Positions 16,544-25,673 are shown, counted from the stretch's first letter. The stretch is 64,000 bases of DNA from Hymenobacter lapidiphilus (GCF_013377885.1 NZ_JABKAU010000011.1:1-64000), one strand, 5' to 3'. Notes: generated by a model not told the origin, from the letters alone. Translations and numbers: made by a program.

Positions 16544-16870
16544 CTAATAGCCATGATAGACAGCTACAACTAAACTATCCGGTCCTAATGCAACTGCAAT
16601 TTCGTGAGAAGCAAGGGCGGACGTTTCATACACGTGAGTAGTACCTGCTTGTTGCAGCCGAGGCTCTGTTCGTTTAGGGGGACCCATAATGCTTAAAACC
16701 TGATGGCGATTCATTCCAATTTTCACCCGGTGGGAATTGCTGGAATTGCGTGCTGCCCGCTCCACCTCAGGACCAGAAAAGAAAACGAAATAAATAGCAG
16801 ATACTCCGAGCAGCAGTACTACTGCTATTGCTACTAAACCTCTGATTGCCGAGCGTGCAGTATTGCTCAT
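16544..16870 (-). CDS. Small BamE/SmpA-like membrane-anchored protein
   Basis: 108 residues: one N-terminal membrane helix (residues 9-32), then a short domain with VKIGMNRHQVLSIMGPPKRTE, the signature of the SmpA/OmlA (BamE-like) fold, where a helix followed by GxP precedes beta strands. It lacks a lipobox, so it is anchored by the helix rather than lipid. The codons look less GC-rich than those of the neighbours. A true BamE role is unproven. Confidence 0.65.
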   Translation of the reverse strand: MSNTARSAIRGLVAIAVVLLLGVSAIYFVFFSGPEVERAARNSSNSHRVKIGMNRHQVLSIMGPPKRTEPRLQQAGTTHVYETSALASHEIAVALGPDSLVVAVYHGY

Positions 16871-16958
16871 GAGAAAAGGTGAAGGAATGAGTGCTTAAGA
16901 TGCTCCGATAACGGCCACTTTACGCGCATCTTTTTGGGCGCATGAGAAAGTGCGCTCT

Positions 16959-17747
16959 TTATTCGCTCTTATTCTCCGCCACGCGGTTGGTCAGGTCCAC
17001 GAAATCGGCCACGCTGAGCTGCTCGGCCCGCAGGTCGAACACGGCATCTGTGGTAGTTTCGGGGGGCATGCCGAACGGTTTGAGGGCGTTGCGCAGAGTT
17101 TTGCGCCGGGTCTGGAAAGCTTGTTTCACCACCCGAAAGAACAGCTTTTCGTCGCAGGCCAGCTGCACGGTATCGTTGCGGGTGAGGCGGATAACGGCCG
17201 ACTGCACCTTGGGCGGCGGGCTGAACACGTGCGGGGGCACCGTGAACAGGTAGTCGATGGTATAGAATGCCTGGAGCAGCACGCTCAGGATGCCGTAGGT
17301 TTTCGAGCCGGGGCCGGTAGCCAGGCGGTCGGCTACCTCCTTTTGCAGCATGCCCACGCTTTCGCGCACCAGCTGGCGGTGGGCCAGAATCTGGAAGTAA
17401 ATCTGGGTACTGATGTTGTAGGGGAAGTTGCCGATGATGCTCAGCGGCTGCTCGCCGTAAAGCGCCGTGAGGTCCATTTTCAGGAAGTCCTGAGAGTAAA
17501 TCCGGTCCTCAAGGGCCGGGTAATGCTTTTGCAGGTAAGTCACCGAGTCGCGGTCGATTTCCACCACGGCCGTTTCGTACTCCGGATGCTGGAGCAACGT
17601 TTGGGTGAGCACGCCCATGCCGGGCCCGATTTCAAGCACGTGCTTCACGCCATCGGGCAGGCGCAGGGCCTCCACAATGTTGCGGGCAATGTTGGGGTCG
17701 TTGAGAAAGTGCTGACCGAGGTGCTTTTTGGCTTTAACGGAATCCAT
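16959..17747 (-). CDS. rsmA: 16S rRNA dimethyladenosine transferase RsmA (KsgA)
   Basis: 262 residues from the ATG at 17747 (MDSVKAKKHLGQHFLND, the family N-terminus). It dimethylates two adjacent adenines near the 3' end of 16S rRNA, with S-adenosylmethionine bound at VLEIGPGMGVLTQ. The catalytic NFPY motif appears in IIGNFPYNIST. Further upstream in-frame codons run into a palindromic repeat at 17813 and are rejected. The C-terminal domain has the family block AFQTRRKTLRNALK. Confidence 0.96.
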   Translation of the reverse strand: MDSVKAKKHLGQHFLNDPNIARNIVEALRLPDGVKHVLEIGPGMGVLTQTLLQHPEYETAVVEIDRDSVTYLQKHYPALEDRIYSQDFLKMDLTALYGEQPLSIIGNFPYNISTQIYFQILAHRQLVRESVGMLQKEVADRLATGPGSKTYGILSVLLQAFYTIDYLFTVPPHVFSPPPKVQSAVIRLTRNDTVQLACDEKLFFRVVKQAFQTRRKTLRNALKPFGMPPETTTDAVFDLRAEQLSVADFVDLTNRVAENKSE

Positions 17748-17812
17748 TTGGGCGTAGTGAATGGCGGAGGGGCAGGCAATTAGGTTGGCTGGACGTTGGC
17801 AGAGAAATAGGC

Positions 17813-17932
17813 TGTCATGCTTCATCTGGCGTCCGCGCAGCCGAAGCATCTTTACCGTTTCATTGTTTTCAGTAAAAGCTAGCCATTGGCAGAGATGATT
17901 CGACTTCACCTCCGGCTGCTCTCAGCATGACG
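17813..17932. repeat. GTCATGC-family palindromic repeat
   Basis: Diverged copy between the divergent rsmA and aminopeptidase genes; arms match only in part (GTCATGCTTCATCTGGCGTC on one side, CAGCATGACG on the other). The left arm shares the TTCATCTGGCGTCCGCGCAG variant with the copy at 15392. Confidence 0.7.
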
Positions 17933-18026
17933 TTCCTGCAAAGCATCAAACTTCCTACCTTCACGGCCAAAGATACGCCGCGGCCGGTCGTTTCGGCCGG
18001 TGCTTCATTCCAGTTCTATCCCGCCC

Positions 18027-19478
18027 ATGTCCCTGACCTTAGCCTACGCCGCCGATTTTCCCGCCATTGCCAGCACGGTCTTCATTCTGCCCGCCGGCAC
18101 CACCGAGCTGCCCGTAACGGCCGCCGCCGACCTGTCCGAGGCCGCCCGTCAGTACGTGGCCGCCCAGCTGGCCGCCGACGAGAAGCTGGTCGTTGTCAAC
18201 CAGTACAGCCACCAGCACTATTATATAGTAGCCGAGGAAAAGAAGACGTCGGCTTTGGGCCTGGAGGCGTTGCGCAAAGCCGGCCACAAGCTGCACGCCC
18301 GCCTCAAGGCCGATAAGGTGGAGGAGCTGTTCGTCTGCAACCTCACGCCCGCCGGCGCTTCGCTGGCCCTGGCCGAAGGTATTGCCCTGACCGCCTACCA
18401 ATTCGCGGGCTACAAAACCGACGAGAAATCCAAGCAAGCCCCCACCCTGCAGCGGCTCACGCTGGTCGGCCCCGATTTATCGGAGCAGAAGGTGGCCGAG
18501 CTAGCGGGCGTGCTGCAGGGCGTGTACCTGGCCCGCGACTTAGTAAACAAGCCCTACAGCCACCTCAACGCCAGCCAGTTGGCGCAGCAGTTCGAGAAGG
18601 CCGGCGAGGAAGCAGGTTTCGAGGTGGAAGTGCTGGATCTGGTACGCATTGAGGCCCTGCGCATGGGTGGCCTGCTGGCCGTGAACCAAGGCAGCCCCGA
18701 GCCGCCCACCTTCACTATTATGGAGTACAAGCCGGCCGGCGCCACCAACGCCAAGCCAATTGTGCTGGTGGGCAAGGGCGTGGTATTCGATACCGGCGGA
18801 CTCAGCCTCAAGCCCACGCCCAACAGCATGGACATGATGAAGTGCGACATGGGCGGCGCGGCCGTAGTGGTGGGCGTGCTCACGGCGCTGGCCAAAAACA
18901 AGGTCCCGCTGCACGTAATCGGGCTGGTGCCGGCCACCGACAACCGCCCCGGCGGCCCCGCCCTGGCCCCCGGCGACGTGATTACGATGTACAGCGGCCT
19001 GAGCGTGGAAGTGCTCAATACCGACGCCGAAGGTCGCCTGATTCTGGCCGATGCCCTGGCCTTCGCCAAGAAGTATAACCCCGAACTGGTGATGGACTAC
19101 GCCACGCTCACCGGCTCGGCGGCCCGCGCCATCGGCATCGAGGGCATCGTGTACATGGGCACCGCCGACGAGGACGTTATGGCCGACCTGAAGAAAGCCG
19201 GCAACACCACCCACGAGCGGCTAGTGGAGTTTCCGCTCTGGGATGAGTACGCCGACCACATCAAGAGCCCCATTGCCGACATGACCAACCTGGGCAAGGC
19301 CGAGGCCGGCGCCATTTCAGCCGGCAAGTTTCTGGAGCGCTACGCCGAGGGCTACCCCTGGGTCCACTTCGATATTGCCGGCCCCGCCTTCCTCACTACC
19401 CCCGACTCGTACCGCGGCAAAGGCGGCACCGGCACGGCGGTCAGGTTGACGTATGAGTATCTGAAAGGCCGGGCGTAG
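18027..19478 (+). CDS. Leucyl aminopeptidase family protein (M17)
   Basis: 483 residues from the ATG at 18027. M17 cytosolic aminopeptidases are hexamers with two metal ions that remove N-terminal residues from peptides. The metal-binding and catalytic blocks are all present: VGKGVVFDTGGLSLKP (Lys and Asp ligands), MKCDMGGAA (Asp) and the signature NTDAEGRLILADAL (Asp, Glu and the catalytic Arg). The N-terminal macro-like domain (1-160) is more variable, as usual. No operon partner. Confidence 0.95.
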   Translation: MSLTLAYAADFPAIASTVFILPAGTTELPVTAAADLSEAARQYVAAQLAADEKLVVVNQYSHQHYYIVAEEKKTSALGLEALRKAGHKLHARLKADKVEELFVCNLTPAGASLALAEGIALTAYQFAGYKTDEKSKQAPTLQRLTLVGPDLSEQKVAELAGVLQGVYLARDLVNKPYSHLNASQLAQQFEKAGEEAGFEVEVLDLVRIEALRMGGLLAVNQGSPEPPTFTIMEYKPAGATNAKPIVLVGKGVVFDTGGLSLKPTPNSMDMMKCDMGGAAVVVGVLTALAKNKVPLHVIGLVPATDNRPGGPALAPGDVITMYSGLSVEVLNTDAEGRLILADALAFAKKYNPELVMDYATLTGSAARAIGIEGIVYMGTADEDVMADLKKAGNTTHERLVEFPLWDEYADHIKSPIADMTNLGKAEAGAISAGKFLERYAEGYPWVHFDIAGPAFLTTPDSYRGKGGTGTAVRLTYEYLKGRA

Positions 19479-19503
19479 TATTTAGAACGGCGGGGAAAAT
19501 TAC

Positions 19504-19614
19504 GGTGTCATGCTGAGCTTGTCGAAGCATCTCTACTGCAACGCTAATCCTGACGACTGCAATGAAACGGTAGAGATGCTTCGACTTCGCTCCGCTGCGC
19601 TCAGCATGACACCG
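19504..19614. repeat. GTCATGCTGAGC-family palindromic repeat
   Basis: Arms CGGTGTCATGCTGAGC (19504-19519) and complement (19599-19614), with the inner GTCGAAGCATCTCTAC block repeated inverted. Lies between the co-directional aminopeptidase and pdxA genes. Confidence 0.8.
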
Positions 19615-19682
19615 TTATTTTTGCCCAGCCCACCAACGACTGCCTAAGCACTAACAACGAAGCACTAAGCTCTAAATAAAGA

Positions 19683-20741
19683 ATGCTCCCACGAATTGGT
19701 ATTTCCGTCGGTGACCTGGCCGGTATCGGGCCCGAGGTCATCTATAAAACCTTCCTCGATCCGCGCCTGCTCAAGTTCTGCACGCCGGTAGTGTACGGCA
19801 CGGCCGCCGTACTTTTCGACGACTTCCCCGCCGACCCCAACCACGAGCCACTGCGGTTCCGGCAGGTGCGCGAGGCGGCCGACATTGCCCCCGGCAAGCA
19901 CAACGCCGTTAGCTGCTGGGAAGATGACGACGTGCAGCTCACGCCCGGCCAGCCCAGCGCGGCCAGTGGCGCGGCGGCCCGCCAGAGCCTGCTCGCCGCC
20001 GCCCGCGACCTGAAGGCCGGCCTGCTCGACGGCCTCGTCACGGCCCCCATCAGCAAGGAAAACACCCAGGCCGACGACTTCCGCTTTCCCGGCCACACCG
20101 AGTTCCTGACCAGCTTCTTCGAAGCCAAGGAGAGTCTGATGCTGCTCGTGGCCGACGAGCTGCGGGTAGCCACCGCCACGGGCCACATTCCGCTCAAGGA
20201 TGTGCCCACGCGCCTCACCAAGGAGCTGCTCACCAACAAGCTCCGGATTCTGCTGGCCTCCCTGAAGAACGATTTTGGCATCGAGAAGCCGCGCGTAGCA
20301 GTGCTGGGCCTTAACCCTCACGCCGGCGAAAACGGCCTGCTCGGCACTGAGGAAGCCGCCGTAGTGACGCCCGTTATTCAGCAACTGCTCCAGAGCGGCC
20401 ACTTGGTGTTTGGCCCTTACCCTGCCGACGGCTACTTCGGCACCGGCCAGTACAAGCAGTTCGACGCCACCCTCTCGCTCTACCACGACCAGGGCCTGAT
20501 TCCGTTTAAAACCCTGGCCTTCGAGCGCGGCGTCAACTACACGGCCGGCCTGTCCGTCATCCGCACCTCCCCCGACCACGGCACCGCCTACGGCCTCGCC
20601 GGCCAGTTCAAAGCTGATGAAACCTCGTTCCGCGAAGCGCTGTACCTGGCTTGCGAGCTGGTAAAATACCGTCAGGCCGAAGCCGAAATCAAACCGATGA
20701 TTCCCGGCCCTGCCCCCCGGGACAGGGGGAGAAGGGAATAG
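19683..20741 (+). CDS. pdxA: 4-hydroxythreonine-4-phosphate dehydrogenase PdxA
   Basis: 352 residues. PdxA oxidises 4-phosphohydroxythreonine in the DXP-dependent vitamin B6 pathway, NAD+ and metal dependent, acting with PdxJ. Seen here: the N-terminal ISVGDLAGIGPEV, TAPISKEN, the metal-site region PGHTEFLTSFF, LGLNPHAGENGLLG, YHDQGLIPFKTLAF and SPDHGTAYG. The extreme C-terminus (PGPAPRDRGRRE) is unlike the family and encoded by sequence that runs toward a repeat, so the last dozen residues may be a read-through extension. Confidence 0.95.
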   Translation: MLPRIGISVGDLAGIGPEVIYKTFLDPRLLKFCTPVVYGTAAVLFDDFPADPNHEPLRFRQVREAADIAPGKHNAVSCWEDDDVQLTPGQPSAASGAAARQSLLAAARDLKAGLLDGLVTAPISKENTQADDFRFPGHTEFLTSFFEAKESLMLLVADELRVATATGHIPLKDVPTRLTKELLTNKLRILLASLKNDFGIEKPRVAVLGLNPHAGENGLLGTEEAAVVTPVIQQLLQSGHLVFGPYPADGYFGTGQYKQFDATLSLYHDQGLIPFKTLAFERGVNYTAGLSVIRTSPDHGTAYGLAGQFKADETSFREALYLACELVKYRQAEAEIKPMIPGPAPRDRGRRE

Positions 20742-20769
20742 ATGAGAAGTGAGAAGTAGGATGTGAGAA

Positions 20770-20920
20770 GCGAGAAGCGAGAAGTGAGAAGTAGGAACGT
20801 CATTCAGAGCGTAGCGAAGAATCTCGCAGGCTAATCGTTGAACGAAGCCCTGGCATCAACACGCGAGATTCTTCGTTACGCTCTGAATGACGTTCCTACT
20901 TCTCACTTCTCACTTCTCGC
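20770..20920. repeat. Compound palindrome with GAGAAGTGA arms
   Basis: Outer arms made of GAGAAGTGA-like units (about 20770-20797 and 20893-20920) enclose a GTCATTCAGAGC...GCTCTGAATGAC palindrome (about 20799-20892). Extra GAGAAGTGAGAAGTAGGA copies extend upstream to about 20740. This covers most of the 333-bp gap between pdxA and the XRE gene. Confidence 0.8.
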
Positions 20921-20956
20921 ATTTTTCGAAACTTTCTTTCCAAAATCGAAAGATTC

Positions 20957-20987
20957 TTTGCGAATTCAGAATTACGTTTTACCTTTG
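20957..20987 (+). promoter_or_regulatory. Promoter of the XRE regulator gene
   Basis: TTTG at 20957-20960 and TACCTTTG at 20980-20987 are separated by 19 nt, an exact match to the Bacteroidota housekeeping consensus. The transcript would begin near 20993, at the left edge of the palindrome at 20994. Confidence 0.75.
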
Positions 20988-20993
20988 CAGCAG

Positions 20994-21023
20994 AAACGCC
21001 GGAACCAGCAGGCTCCGGCGTTT
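20994..21023 (+). promoter_or_regulatory. Palindrome at the predicted transcription start
   Basis: 13-bp inverted repeat with one mismatch (AAACGCCGGAACC and complement, 4-nt loop) followed by TTTTGCTTGCC. It sits at the predicted start of the XRE transcript, so it may be an autoregulatory operator, a 5' stabilising hairpin, or a leftover terminator of pdxA. Confidence 0.5.
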
Positions 21024-21036
21024 TGCTTGCCTACTG

Positions 21037-21068
21037 GCTATCAGTTAAAAGCTAGTAGCTAACAGCTT
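21037..21068. repeat. AGCT-type palindromic repeat, short copy
   Basis: GGCTATCAGTTAAAAGCTAG followed by TAGCTAACAGCTT; related to the longer copies at 22335 and 36556. It ends 6 bp before the XRE start codon. Confidence 0.55.
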
Positions 21069-21074
21069 AAAAAC

Positions 21075-21443
21075 ATGCTCCTCCAGACTCCCATCGACTA
21101 CCGTACTGCCCTGCGCCGCCTCGACGCGCTGGCGGCCGCTGGCGTGGAGGGTAACGAGGCACTGGAAACCGAGTTTCGCACGCTGATTGCGGCCCTCGAT
21201 ATCTACGAAGGCAAGCTGGGGCTGCTCCCGATTCCGAACCTGCCCACCTCGCTGGCCGAGATGATTGAGCTCAAGCGCCAGCAGATGCGCCTCAAGCAGA
21301 AGGAGTTGGCCGAGCTGCTCGAAGTGCCCGCCGGGCGCCTCTCGCAGATCCTGAGCGGCAAGCGCCGCGTAACGCTCGACTTGGCCAAACGCCTGTATGA
21401 GCGGCTGGGAATACCGTCGGATTTCATTTTGAAAAACGCCTGA
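21075..21443 (+). CDS. HTH XRE-family regulator, HigA-like
   Basis: 122 residues. The C-terminal half (about residues 58-115) is a lambda-repressor-type helix-turn-helix: MRLKQKELAELLEVPAGRLSQILSGKRR. The N-terminal half (LDALAAAGVEGNEALETEF...LDIYEGK) resembles HigA-type antitoxins that pair with HigB. No HigB-like ORF lies on either side; the preceding 333 bp are repeats and the next gene is the fatty-acid cluster. I call it a solitary antitoxin-like regulator. Confidence 0.8.
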   Translation: MLLQTPIDYRTALRRLDALAAAGVEGNEALETEFRTLIAALDIYEGKLGLLPIPNLPTSLAEMIELKRQQMRLKQKELAELLEVPAGRLSQILSGKRRVTLDLAKRLYERLGIPSDFILKNA

Positions 21444-21460
21444 CCCCGCCCCGCCCCCTC

Positions 21461-21492
21461 TTGTACATACCGGGCAAAAGTGCCTACTTTTG
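21461..21492 (+). promoter_or_regulatory. Promoter of the DUF177-rpmF-plsX-fabH cluster
   Basis: TTG at 21461-21463 and TACTTTTG at 21485-21492 (21-nt spacing) match the Bacteroidota consensus. Transcription would begin near 21499, which rules out the in-frame GTG at 21480 and supports GTG 21513 as the DUF177 start. Confidence 0.75.
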
Positions 21493-21512
21493 CCCCCTTG
21501 CCACTACCTCCC

Positions 21513-22043
21513 GTGAAAAAGGATTCGCCCACTACTATCAACATAGCCCGGCTGGCCGATAAAACGCACCACTTCGAGTTCACGCTCGACCGTGCCTTTT
21601 TCGAACAGTTCGATCAGGAGCTGATCCCGGACGGCAACGTGCATGTGGACGTAACGCTGCACAAAACCGAGCGCCTCATCACGGTTGATTTCGACCTGAA
21701 CGGCACCGTACGCCAAGTGTGTGACCGGAGCCTCGACGACTACGACCAGGCTATCGAAACCCACGAGCAGCTGCTGGTGCGCTTCGGCGACGAGAACAAG
21801 GAGCTCGACGACAACGTGCTGCAAATCACGCCCGACGCCCAGACCCTGCCGCTGGCCCAGCACCTGTTCGATTTCGTGGGGCTGGCCCTGCCGATGAAGA
21901 AGCTGCACCCGCGTTTCCAGAACGAGCCCGACGACGAGCCCGATGCCAAAACCAAGCTCATCTTCACGACCCGCGGCGAGGATGCCGACGACGACGAGGA
22001 TGACTCCGACCCGCGCTGGAACGCGCTTCGCAATCTGAATTAA
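21513..22043 (+). CDS. DUF177 (YceD-like) protein
   Basis: 176 residues from GTG 21513 (VKKDSPTTINIARLADKTHHF), chosen because the predicted promoter ends at 21492. DUF177/YceD proteins are almost always encoded just before rpmF, as here, and are implicated in 23S rRNA accumulation. Seen: a beta-rich N-terminal half, VTLHKTERLITVDFDLNG, and a conserved VCDRSLDDYDQ block where other members have the CxRC-type motif. The C-terminus is strongly acidic (EDADDDEDDSD). Confidence 0.85.
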   Translation: MKKDSPTTINIARLADKTHHFEFTLDRAFFEQFDQELIPDGNVHVDVTLHKTERLITVDFDLNGTVRQVCDRSLDDYDQAIETHEQLLVRFGDENKELDDNVLQITPDAQTLPLAQHLFDFVGLALPMKKLHPRFQNEPDDEPDAKTKLIFTTRGEDADDDEDDSDPRWNALRNLN

Positions 22044-22097
22044 CGGCCTTTGCTGGCCTTTGCCCTTTTTAACGTTTCTTTTTACTTTTTTTGACCC

Positions 22098-22322
22098 ATG
22101 GCACATCCTAAACGCCGGACCTCCTCCGCCACCCGCGACAAACGTCGCAGCCACTACAAGCTCACCCCAAAAGCAGTAACCTTGTGCTCGGCCACCGGCG
22201 AGCTACATTTGCGCCATAAGGCTTACGTAGTAGATGGCGACCTTTACCTGAACGGTAAAGTAGCCATCAAGAACTACGCTCCCGTAGCTGCTGCCGCCCC
22301 GCTCGACAGCGACGACGAATAG
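22098..22322 (+). CDS. rpmF: 50S ribosomal protein L32
   Basis: 74 residues. The N-terminus MAHPKRRTSSATRDKRRSHY is diagnostic. The zinc-ribbon cysteines of the C+ form are absent (one Cys only, in TLCSATGELHLRH), so this is the zinc-independent form usual in Bacteroidota. The tail (AAAAPLDSDDE) is slightly extended and acidic. It lies between DUF177 and plsX, the widespread gene order. Confidence 0.96.
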   Translation: MAHPKRRTSSATRDKRRSHYKLTPKAVTLCSATGELHLRHKAYVVDGDLYLNGKVAIKNYAPVAAAAPLDSDDE

Positions 22323-22334
22323 CCTTTCTTTTTT

Positions 22335-22413
22335 AAGCTGATAGCTGATAGCTGTTAGCTGTTAGCTTTTGCCAAAACAGAAGCTAACGGCTAACAGCTA
22401 TTAGTTGACAGCT
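22335..22413. repeat. AGCT-type palindromic repeat
   Basis: Tandem AGCTGATAGCTGATAGCTG-like units (22335-22368) with an inverted counterpart (22381-22413) separated by 12 nt. Lies between rpmF and plsX inside the operon. Confidence 0.75.
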
Positions 22414-22445
22414 CAAAAACTTTCGACCCTCTTGACTTTTCTTTC

Positions 22446-23387
22446 ATGAAGATAGCCCTGGACGCAATGGGAGGCGATTTTGCTCCCCAAGCCGCCGTCG
22501 ATGGGGCCGTGCTTGCCGCTCAACAGCTGGCAGGTAAGGCTCAGATTGTGCTTATTGGTCAGGAGGAAGCCGTGCGGCCATTGCTGACCGCGCATGGGGC
22601 CGCCGCCGAGGGCCTTACGCTGGTGCCCGCTTCGCAGATTATTGAGATGGGCGAGCATCCAGCCAAAGCCTACCAGCACAAGCAGGATTCGAGCATTGCC
22701 GTGGGCTACCGCATGCTGGCCACCCGCGAGGTGGAGGCCTTCTGCTCGGCCGGTAACACCGGAGCTATGCTCGTGGGGGCCATGTTCAGCGTAAAGGCTG
22801 TTCCCGGCGTGCTGCGTCCGGCTATTGCCAACTTCGTTCCCAAGCTGCACGGCGGCACTTGCATCATGCTCGATGTGGGCGCCAACGCCGACTGCAAACC
22901 CGAAATGCTGGAGCAGTTCGGCGAACTGGGTTCCTTGTACGCCCAGTATGTGCTGGGCATCGAGCGGCCTAAAGTTGGCCTGATGAATCTGGGGGAGGAA
23001 GAAGGCAAAGGCACGGCGGCCACCCAGGCGGCCCACCAGCTGCTCAAAGTCAATCCGCATATCAACTTCATCGGCAATATCGAGGGCCGCGACCTGTTCA
23101 ACGAGAAAGCCGACGTCATTATCTGCGACGGTTTTACGGGTAACGTGCTGCTGAAAATGGCGGAGTCGGTATACGATGCGCTGGTCGACAAAAACTTCCG
23201 TGACCCGTTTTTCGAGCAGTTCAATTACGAGTCGGTGGGCGGTTCTCCCATCCTGGGCGTCAACGGTAATGCCATTATCGGGCATGGCGTGAGCACGCCC
23301 AAAGCCATCTGCAACATGCTGCTGCAGGGTTACCAAATGGCCACGGCTGGCATTGCCGACCAAATTAAAGCTACTTTCAAGTCCTGA
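22446..23387 (+). CDS. plsX: Phosphate acyltransferase PlsX
   Basis: 313 residues. PlsX converts acyl-ACP to acyl-phosphate for glycerolipid synthesis at the inner face of the membrane. Seen: the N-terminal [28 protein letters not shown], the metal/substrate loop [34 protein letters not shown] and [14 protein letters not shown] sequence ([15 protein letters not shown]). It is followed by fabH as in many genomes; a hairpin with a T-run at 23399-23430 separates them. Confidence 0.97.
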   Translation: MKIALDAMGGDFAPQAAVDGAVLAAQQLAGKAQIVLIGQEEAVRPLLTAHGAAAEGLTLVPASQIIEMGEHPAKAYQHKQDSSIAVGYRMLATREVEAFCSAGNTGAMLVGAMFSVKAVPGVLRPAIANFVPKLHGGTCIMLDVGANADCKPEMLEQFGELGSLYAQYVLGIERPKVGLMNLGEEEGKGTAATQAAHQLLKVNPHINFIGNIEGRDLFNEKADVIICDGFTGNVLLKMAESVYDALVDKNFRDPFFEQFNYESVGGSPILGVNGNAIIGHGVSTPKAICNMLLQGYQMATAGIADQIKATFKS

Positions 23388-23398
23388 TTTTCGGCTTC

Positions 23399-23430
23399 GT
23401 CCGGTTTCCTTTGGGGAGGCCGGACTTTTT
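23399..23430 (+). terminator. Possible intra-operon terminator between plsX and fabH
   Basis: GTCCGG...CCGGAC stem extended by imperfect pairs, followed by TTTTT at 23426-23430. It could lower fabH expression relative to plsX; moderate strength. Confidence 0.5.
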
Positions 23431-23463
23431 GCGGGCCGGATCTCTTGTCTCTTTGCTCCACTC

Positions 23464-24477
23464 ATGAAGATTACCGCCGCCATTTCCGGGGTGGGTGCCT
23501 ACGTGCCCGACTACGTGCTCACCAACCAGGAACTGGAAACTTTGGTTGATACAACTGACGAGTGGATATTGAGCCGCACGGGCATTCAGGAGCGGCATAT
23601 ACTGAAGGGTGAAGGCCAGGGCACCTCGGTGATGGGCGTGAAAGCGGTGGAAAACCTGCTGGCCAAAACCGGAGTAGCCGCTGCCGATATCGACCTGATT
23701 ATCTGCGCAACTACAACCCCCGACTTAGTGTTTCCGGCCACGGCCAACATTATTTCGGCTGCCGTAGGCGCCACTAAGGCTTTCAGCTTCGATATGCAGG
23801 CGGCCTGCTCGGGCTTTATGTATGCCCTGGCCACCGGGGCGCAGTTTATTGCCACTGGCACCTACAAAAAGGTGGTAGTAGTGGGAGCCGACAAAATGTC
23901 GAGTATCATCGACTACACCGACCGCTCCACCTGCATCATCTTCGGCGACGGGGCCGGGGCCGTGTTGCTCGAACCCAACCACGAGGGCCTGGGCCTGCTC
24001 GACCAGGAGCTACACTCTGATGGCAACGGCGAGCAATACCTGCACCAGAAAGCCGGTGGCTCGCGCCGTCCGCCTTCGGCCGAAACCGTGGCCAATCGCG
24101 AGCATTACGTGCACCAAGAGGGCGCGGCCGTGTTCAAGTTTGCCGTGAAAAACATGGCCGACGTAGCTGCCCAGGTGTCGGAGCGCAACGGCCTCACGGC
24201 CGAATCCATCGACTGGCTCGTGCCTCACCAAGCCAATAAGCGCATCATCGATGCCACGGCCAACCGCGTTGGTATCGGTCCCCAGAAGGTGATGCTCAAC
24301 ATCCACCGCTACGGCAACACCACCAACGGTACCATTCCGCTCTGCCTCTCCGATTACGAGCAGCAGCTGCGCAAAGGCGACAACCTCATCATCGCCGCCT
24401 TCGGTGGCGGCTTTACCTGGGGTGCGCTCTACCTGAAATGGGCATACGATGGTGCCGCCGGCACAATTAAAAATTGA
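23464..24477 (+). CDS. fabH: Beta-ketoacyl-ACP synthase III (FabH)
   Basis: 337 residues from the ATG at 23464 ([21 protein letters not shown]). It condenses acetyl-CoA with malonyl-ACP to start fatty acid synthesis. The catalytic triad is C115 in [10 protein letters not shown], His in [11 protein letters not shown] and Asn in RYGNTTNGT. The final residues (GTIKN) are encoded by the AT-rich palindrome that follows; its left arm contains the stop codon. An upstream in-frame start at 23353 would overlap plsX and is rejected. Confidence 0.96.
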   Translation: MKITAAISGVGAYVPDYVLTNQELETLVDTTDEWILSRTGIQERHILKGEGQGTSVMGVKAVENLLAKTGVAAADIDLIICATTTPDLVFPATANIISAAVGATKAFSFDMQAACSGFMYALATGAQFIATGTYKKVVVVGADKMSSIIDYTDRSTCIIFGDGAGAVLLEPNHEGLGLLDQELHSDGNGEQYLHQKAGGSRRPPSAETVANREHYVHQEGAAVFKFAVKNMADVAAQVSERNGLTAESIDWLVPHQANKRIIDATANRVGIGPQKVMLNIHRYGNTTNGTIPLCLSDYEQQLRKGDNLIIAAFGGGFTWGALYLKWAYDGAAGTIKN

Positions 24478-24579
24478 GAATTAAAAATTAAAAGTTGGCT
24501 GACTGCCCGATCAGAAAATCGGCAGTAAGTCAATCTTACCCTCTCAATTTTTAATTCTTACCTTTTAATTTTTAATTCA
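24465..24579. repeat. AT-rich palindromic repeat (fabH-efp)
   Basis: Arms of AATTAAAAATT-like units (24465-24494 and 24541-24578) around an inner GC-richer hairpin (GACTGCCCGAT against ATCGGCAGTAAGTC). The fabH stop lies inside the left arm; the right arm ends 5 bp before efp. Confidence 0.8.
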
Positions 24580-24583
24580 GAAA

Positions 24584-25147
24584 ATGGCCACCACCGCAGA
24601 TTTCCGCAACGGGCTCGTAATCAACTACAACAACGAGCTGCACGTCATCACCGAATTTCAGCACGTAAAGCCTGGTAAGGGCCCGGCGTTTGTGCGCACC
24701 AAGATGCGTAACATCAAAACCGGCCGTACCCTCGATAACACCTTCAATGCGGGGGTGAAAATTGAAACGGCCCGCGTGGAGCAGCGTCCCCACCAGTACC
24801 TGTTCAAAGACGACTACGGCTTCACGTTCATGGACAATGCCACTTTCGAGCAGGTAGTGCTGCCCGAGGCCATGGTGCCCTTTGCCGATTTGATGAAGGA
24901 AGGCCAGGAAGTAGGCATCCTGTTCCATGCCGAAACCGAGATGCCCCTCACCGCCGAGCTGCCGACTACCGTGGAGCTGGTGGTAACCTACACCGAGCCC
25001 GGCCTGAAGGGCGACACGGCTACGAACACGCTCAAGCCCGCTACCGTCGAGACAGGTGCCCGCATTCAGGTGCCCCTTTTCGTTGATACCGACACCAAGA
25101 TTCGGATTAAAACCGCCGACTACAGCTATGTAGAGCGGGTTAAGTAA
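24584..25147 (+). CDS. efp: Elongation factor P
   Basis: 187 residues, three beta-barrel domains. EF-P enters stalled ribosomes to promote peptide bonds at polyproline stretches. The loop that reaches the peptidyl-transferase centre is [10 protein letters not shown] with K32 at the tip, the position that other bacteria modify; no modification gene (epmA or equivalent) is nearby. The EF-P signature lies in the C-terminal domain ([18 protein letters not shown]). Long proline runs are frequent in this window's proteins, which would need it. Confidence 0.97.
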   Translation: MATTADFRNGLVINYNNELHVITEFQHVKPGKGPAFVRTKMRNIKTGRTLDNTFNAGVKIETARVEQRPHQYLFKDDYGFTFMDNATFEQVVLPEAMVPFADLMKEGQEVGILFHAETEMPLTAELPTTVELVVTYTEPGLKGDTATNTLKPATVETGARIQVPLFVDTDTKIRIKTADYSYVERVK

Positions 25148-25187
25148 CGCACGTCAACCATCCACCGGCCACGCCTTATCTTCTGCC

Positions 25188-25673
25188 ATGAAAGCCCAAG
25201 AACTCCAGGACCTGATTGATTTCATCGCCAAATCGGGCCTCAACAAGGTCAACATCGAAACCGAAGAGTTTAAAATTTCGGTACAGCGTGACCCCAGCAC
25301 CAAAACCGTGACGATGGCCGCTCCGGCTGCTGCGCATGCTCCGGCTCCTGCTCCGGCCGCTGCTGTTCAGGCGGCTCCGGCTGCTGCCCCCGCTCCTGTT
25401 GCCGCCGAAGCACCCGCTCCGGCCGCCAGCAGCGCCACGCCCCTGAAGTCGCCGATGATTGGCACGTTTTACCGCAGCAGCACCCCCGAAACGCCGGCTT
25501 TCGTGCAGGTGGGCGACATGGTGGAAAAAGGCCAGGTTATCTGCATCATCGAGGCCATGAAGCTCTTCAATGAAATCGAAGCCGAGCAGTCGGGTCGCAT
25601 CGTGAAGGCACTGGTGGAAAACGCTTCGCCCGTTGAGTACGATCAGCCGCTGTTTCTGATTGAGGCGGTTTAG
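25188..25673 (+). CDS. accB: Biotin carboxyl carrier protein of acetyl-CoA carboxylase
   Basis: 161 residues. The N-terminal helical region (1-40) is followed by an Ala/Pro-rich flexible linker (44-82) and the biotinyl domain. Biotin is attached at K125 in [10 protein letters not shown]. The carboxylated biotin swings between AccC, encoded next, and the carboxyltransferase, which is not in this window. Confidence 0.97.
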   Translation: MKAQELQDLIDFIAKSGLNKVNIETEEFKISVQRDPSTKTVTMAAPAAAHAPAPAPAAAVQAAPAAAPAPVAAEAPAPAASSATPLKSPMIGTFYRSSTPETPAFVQVGDMVEKGQVICIIEAMKLFNEIEAEQSGRIVKALVENASPVEYDQPLFLIEAV

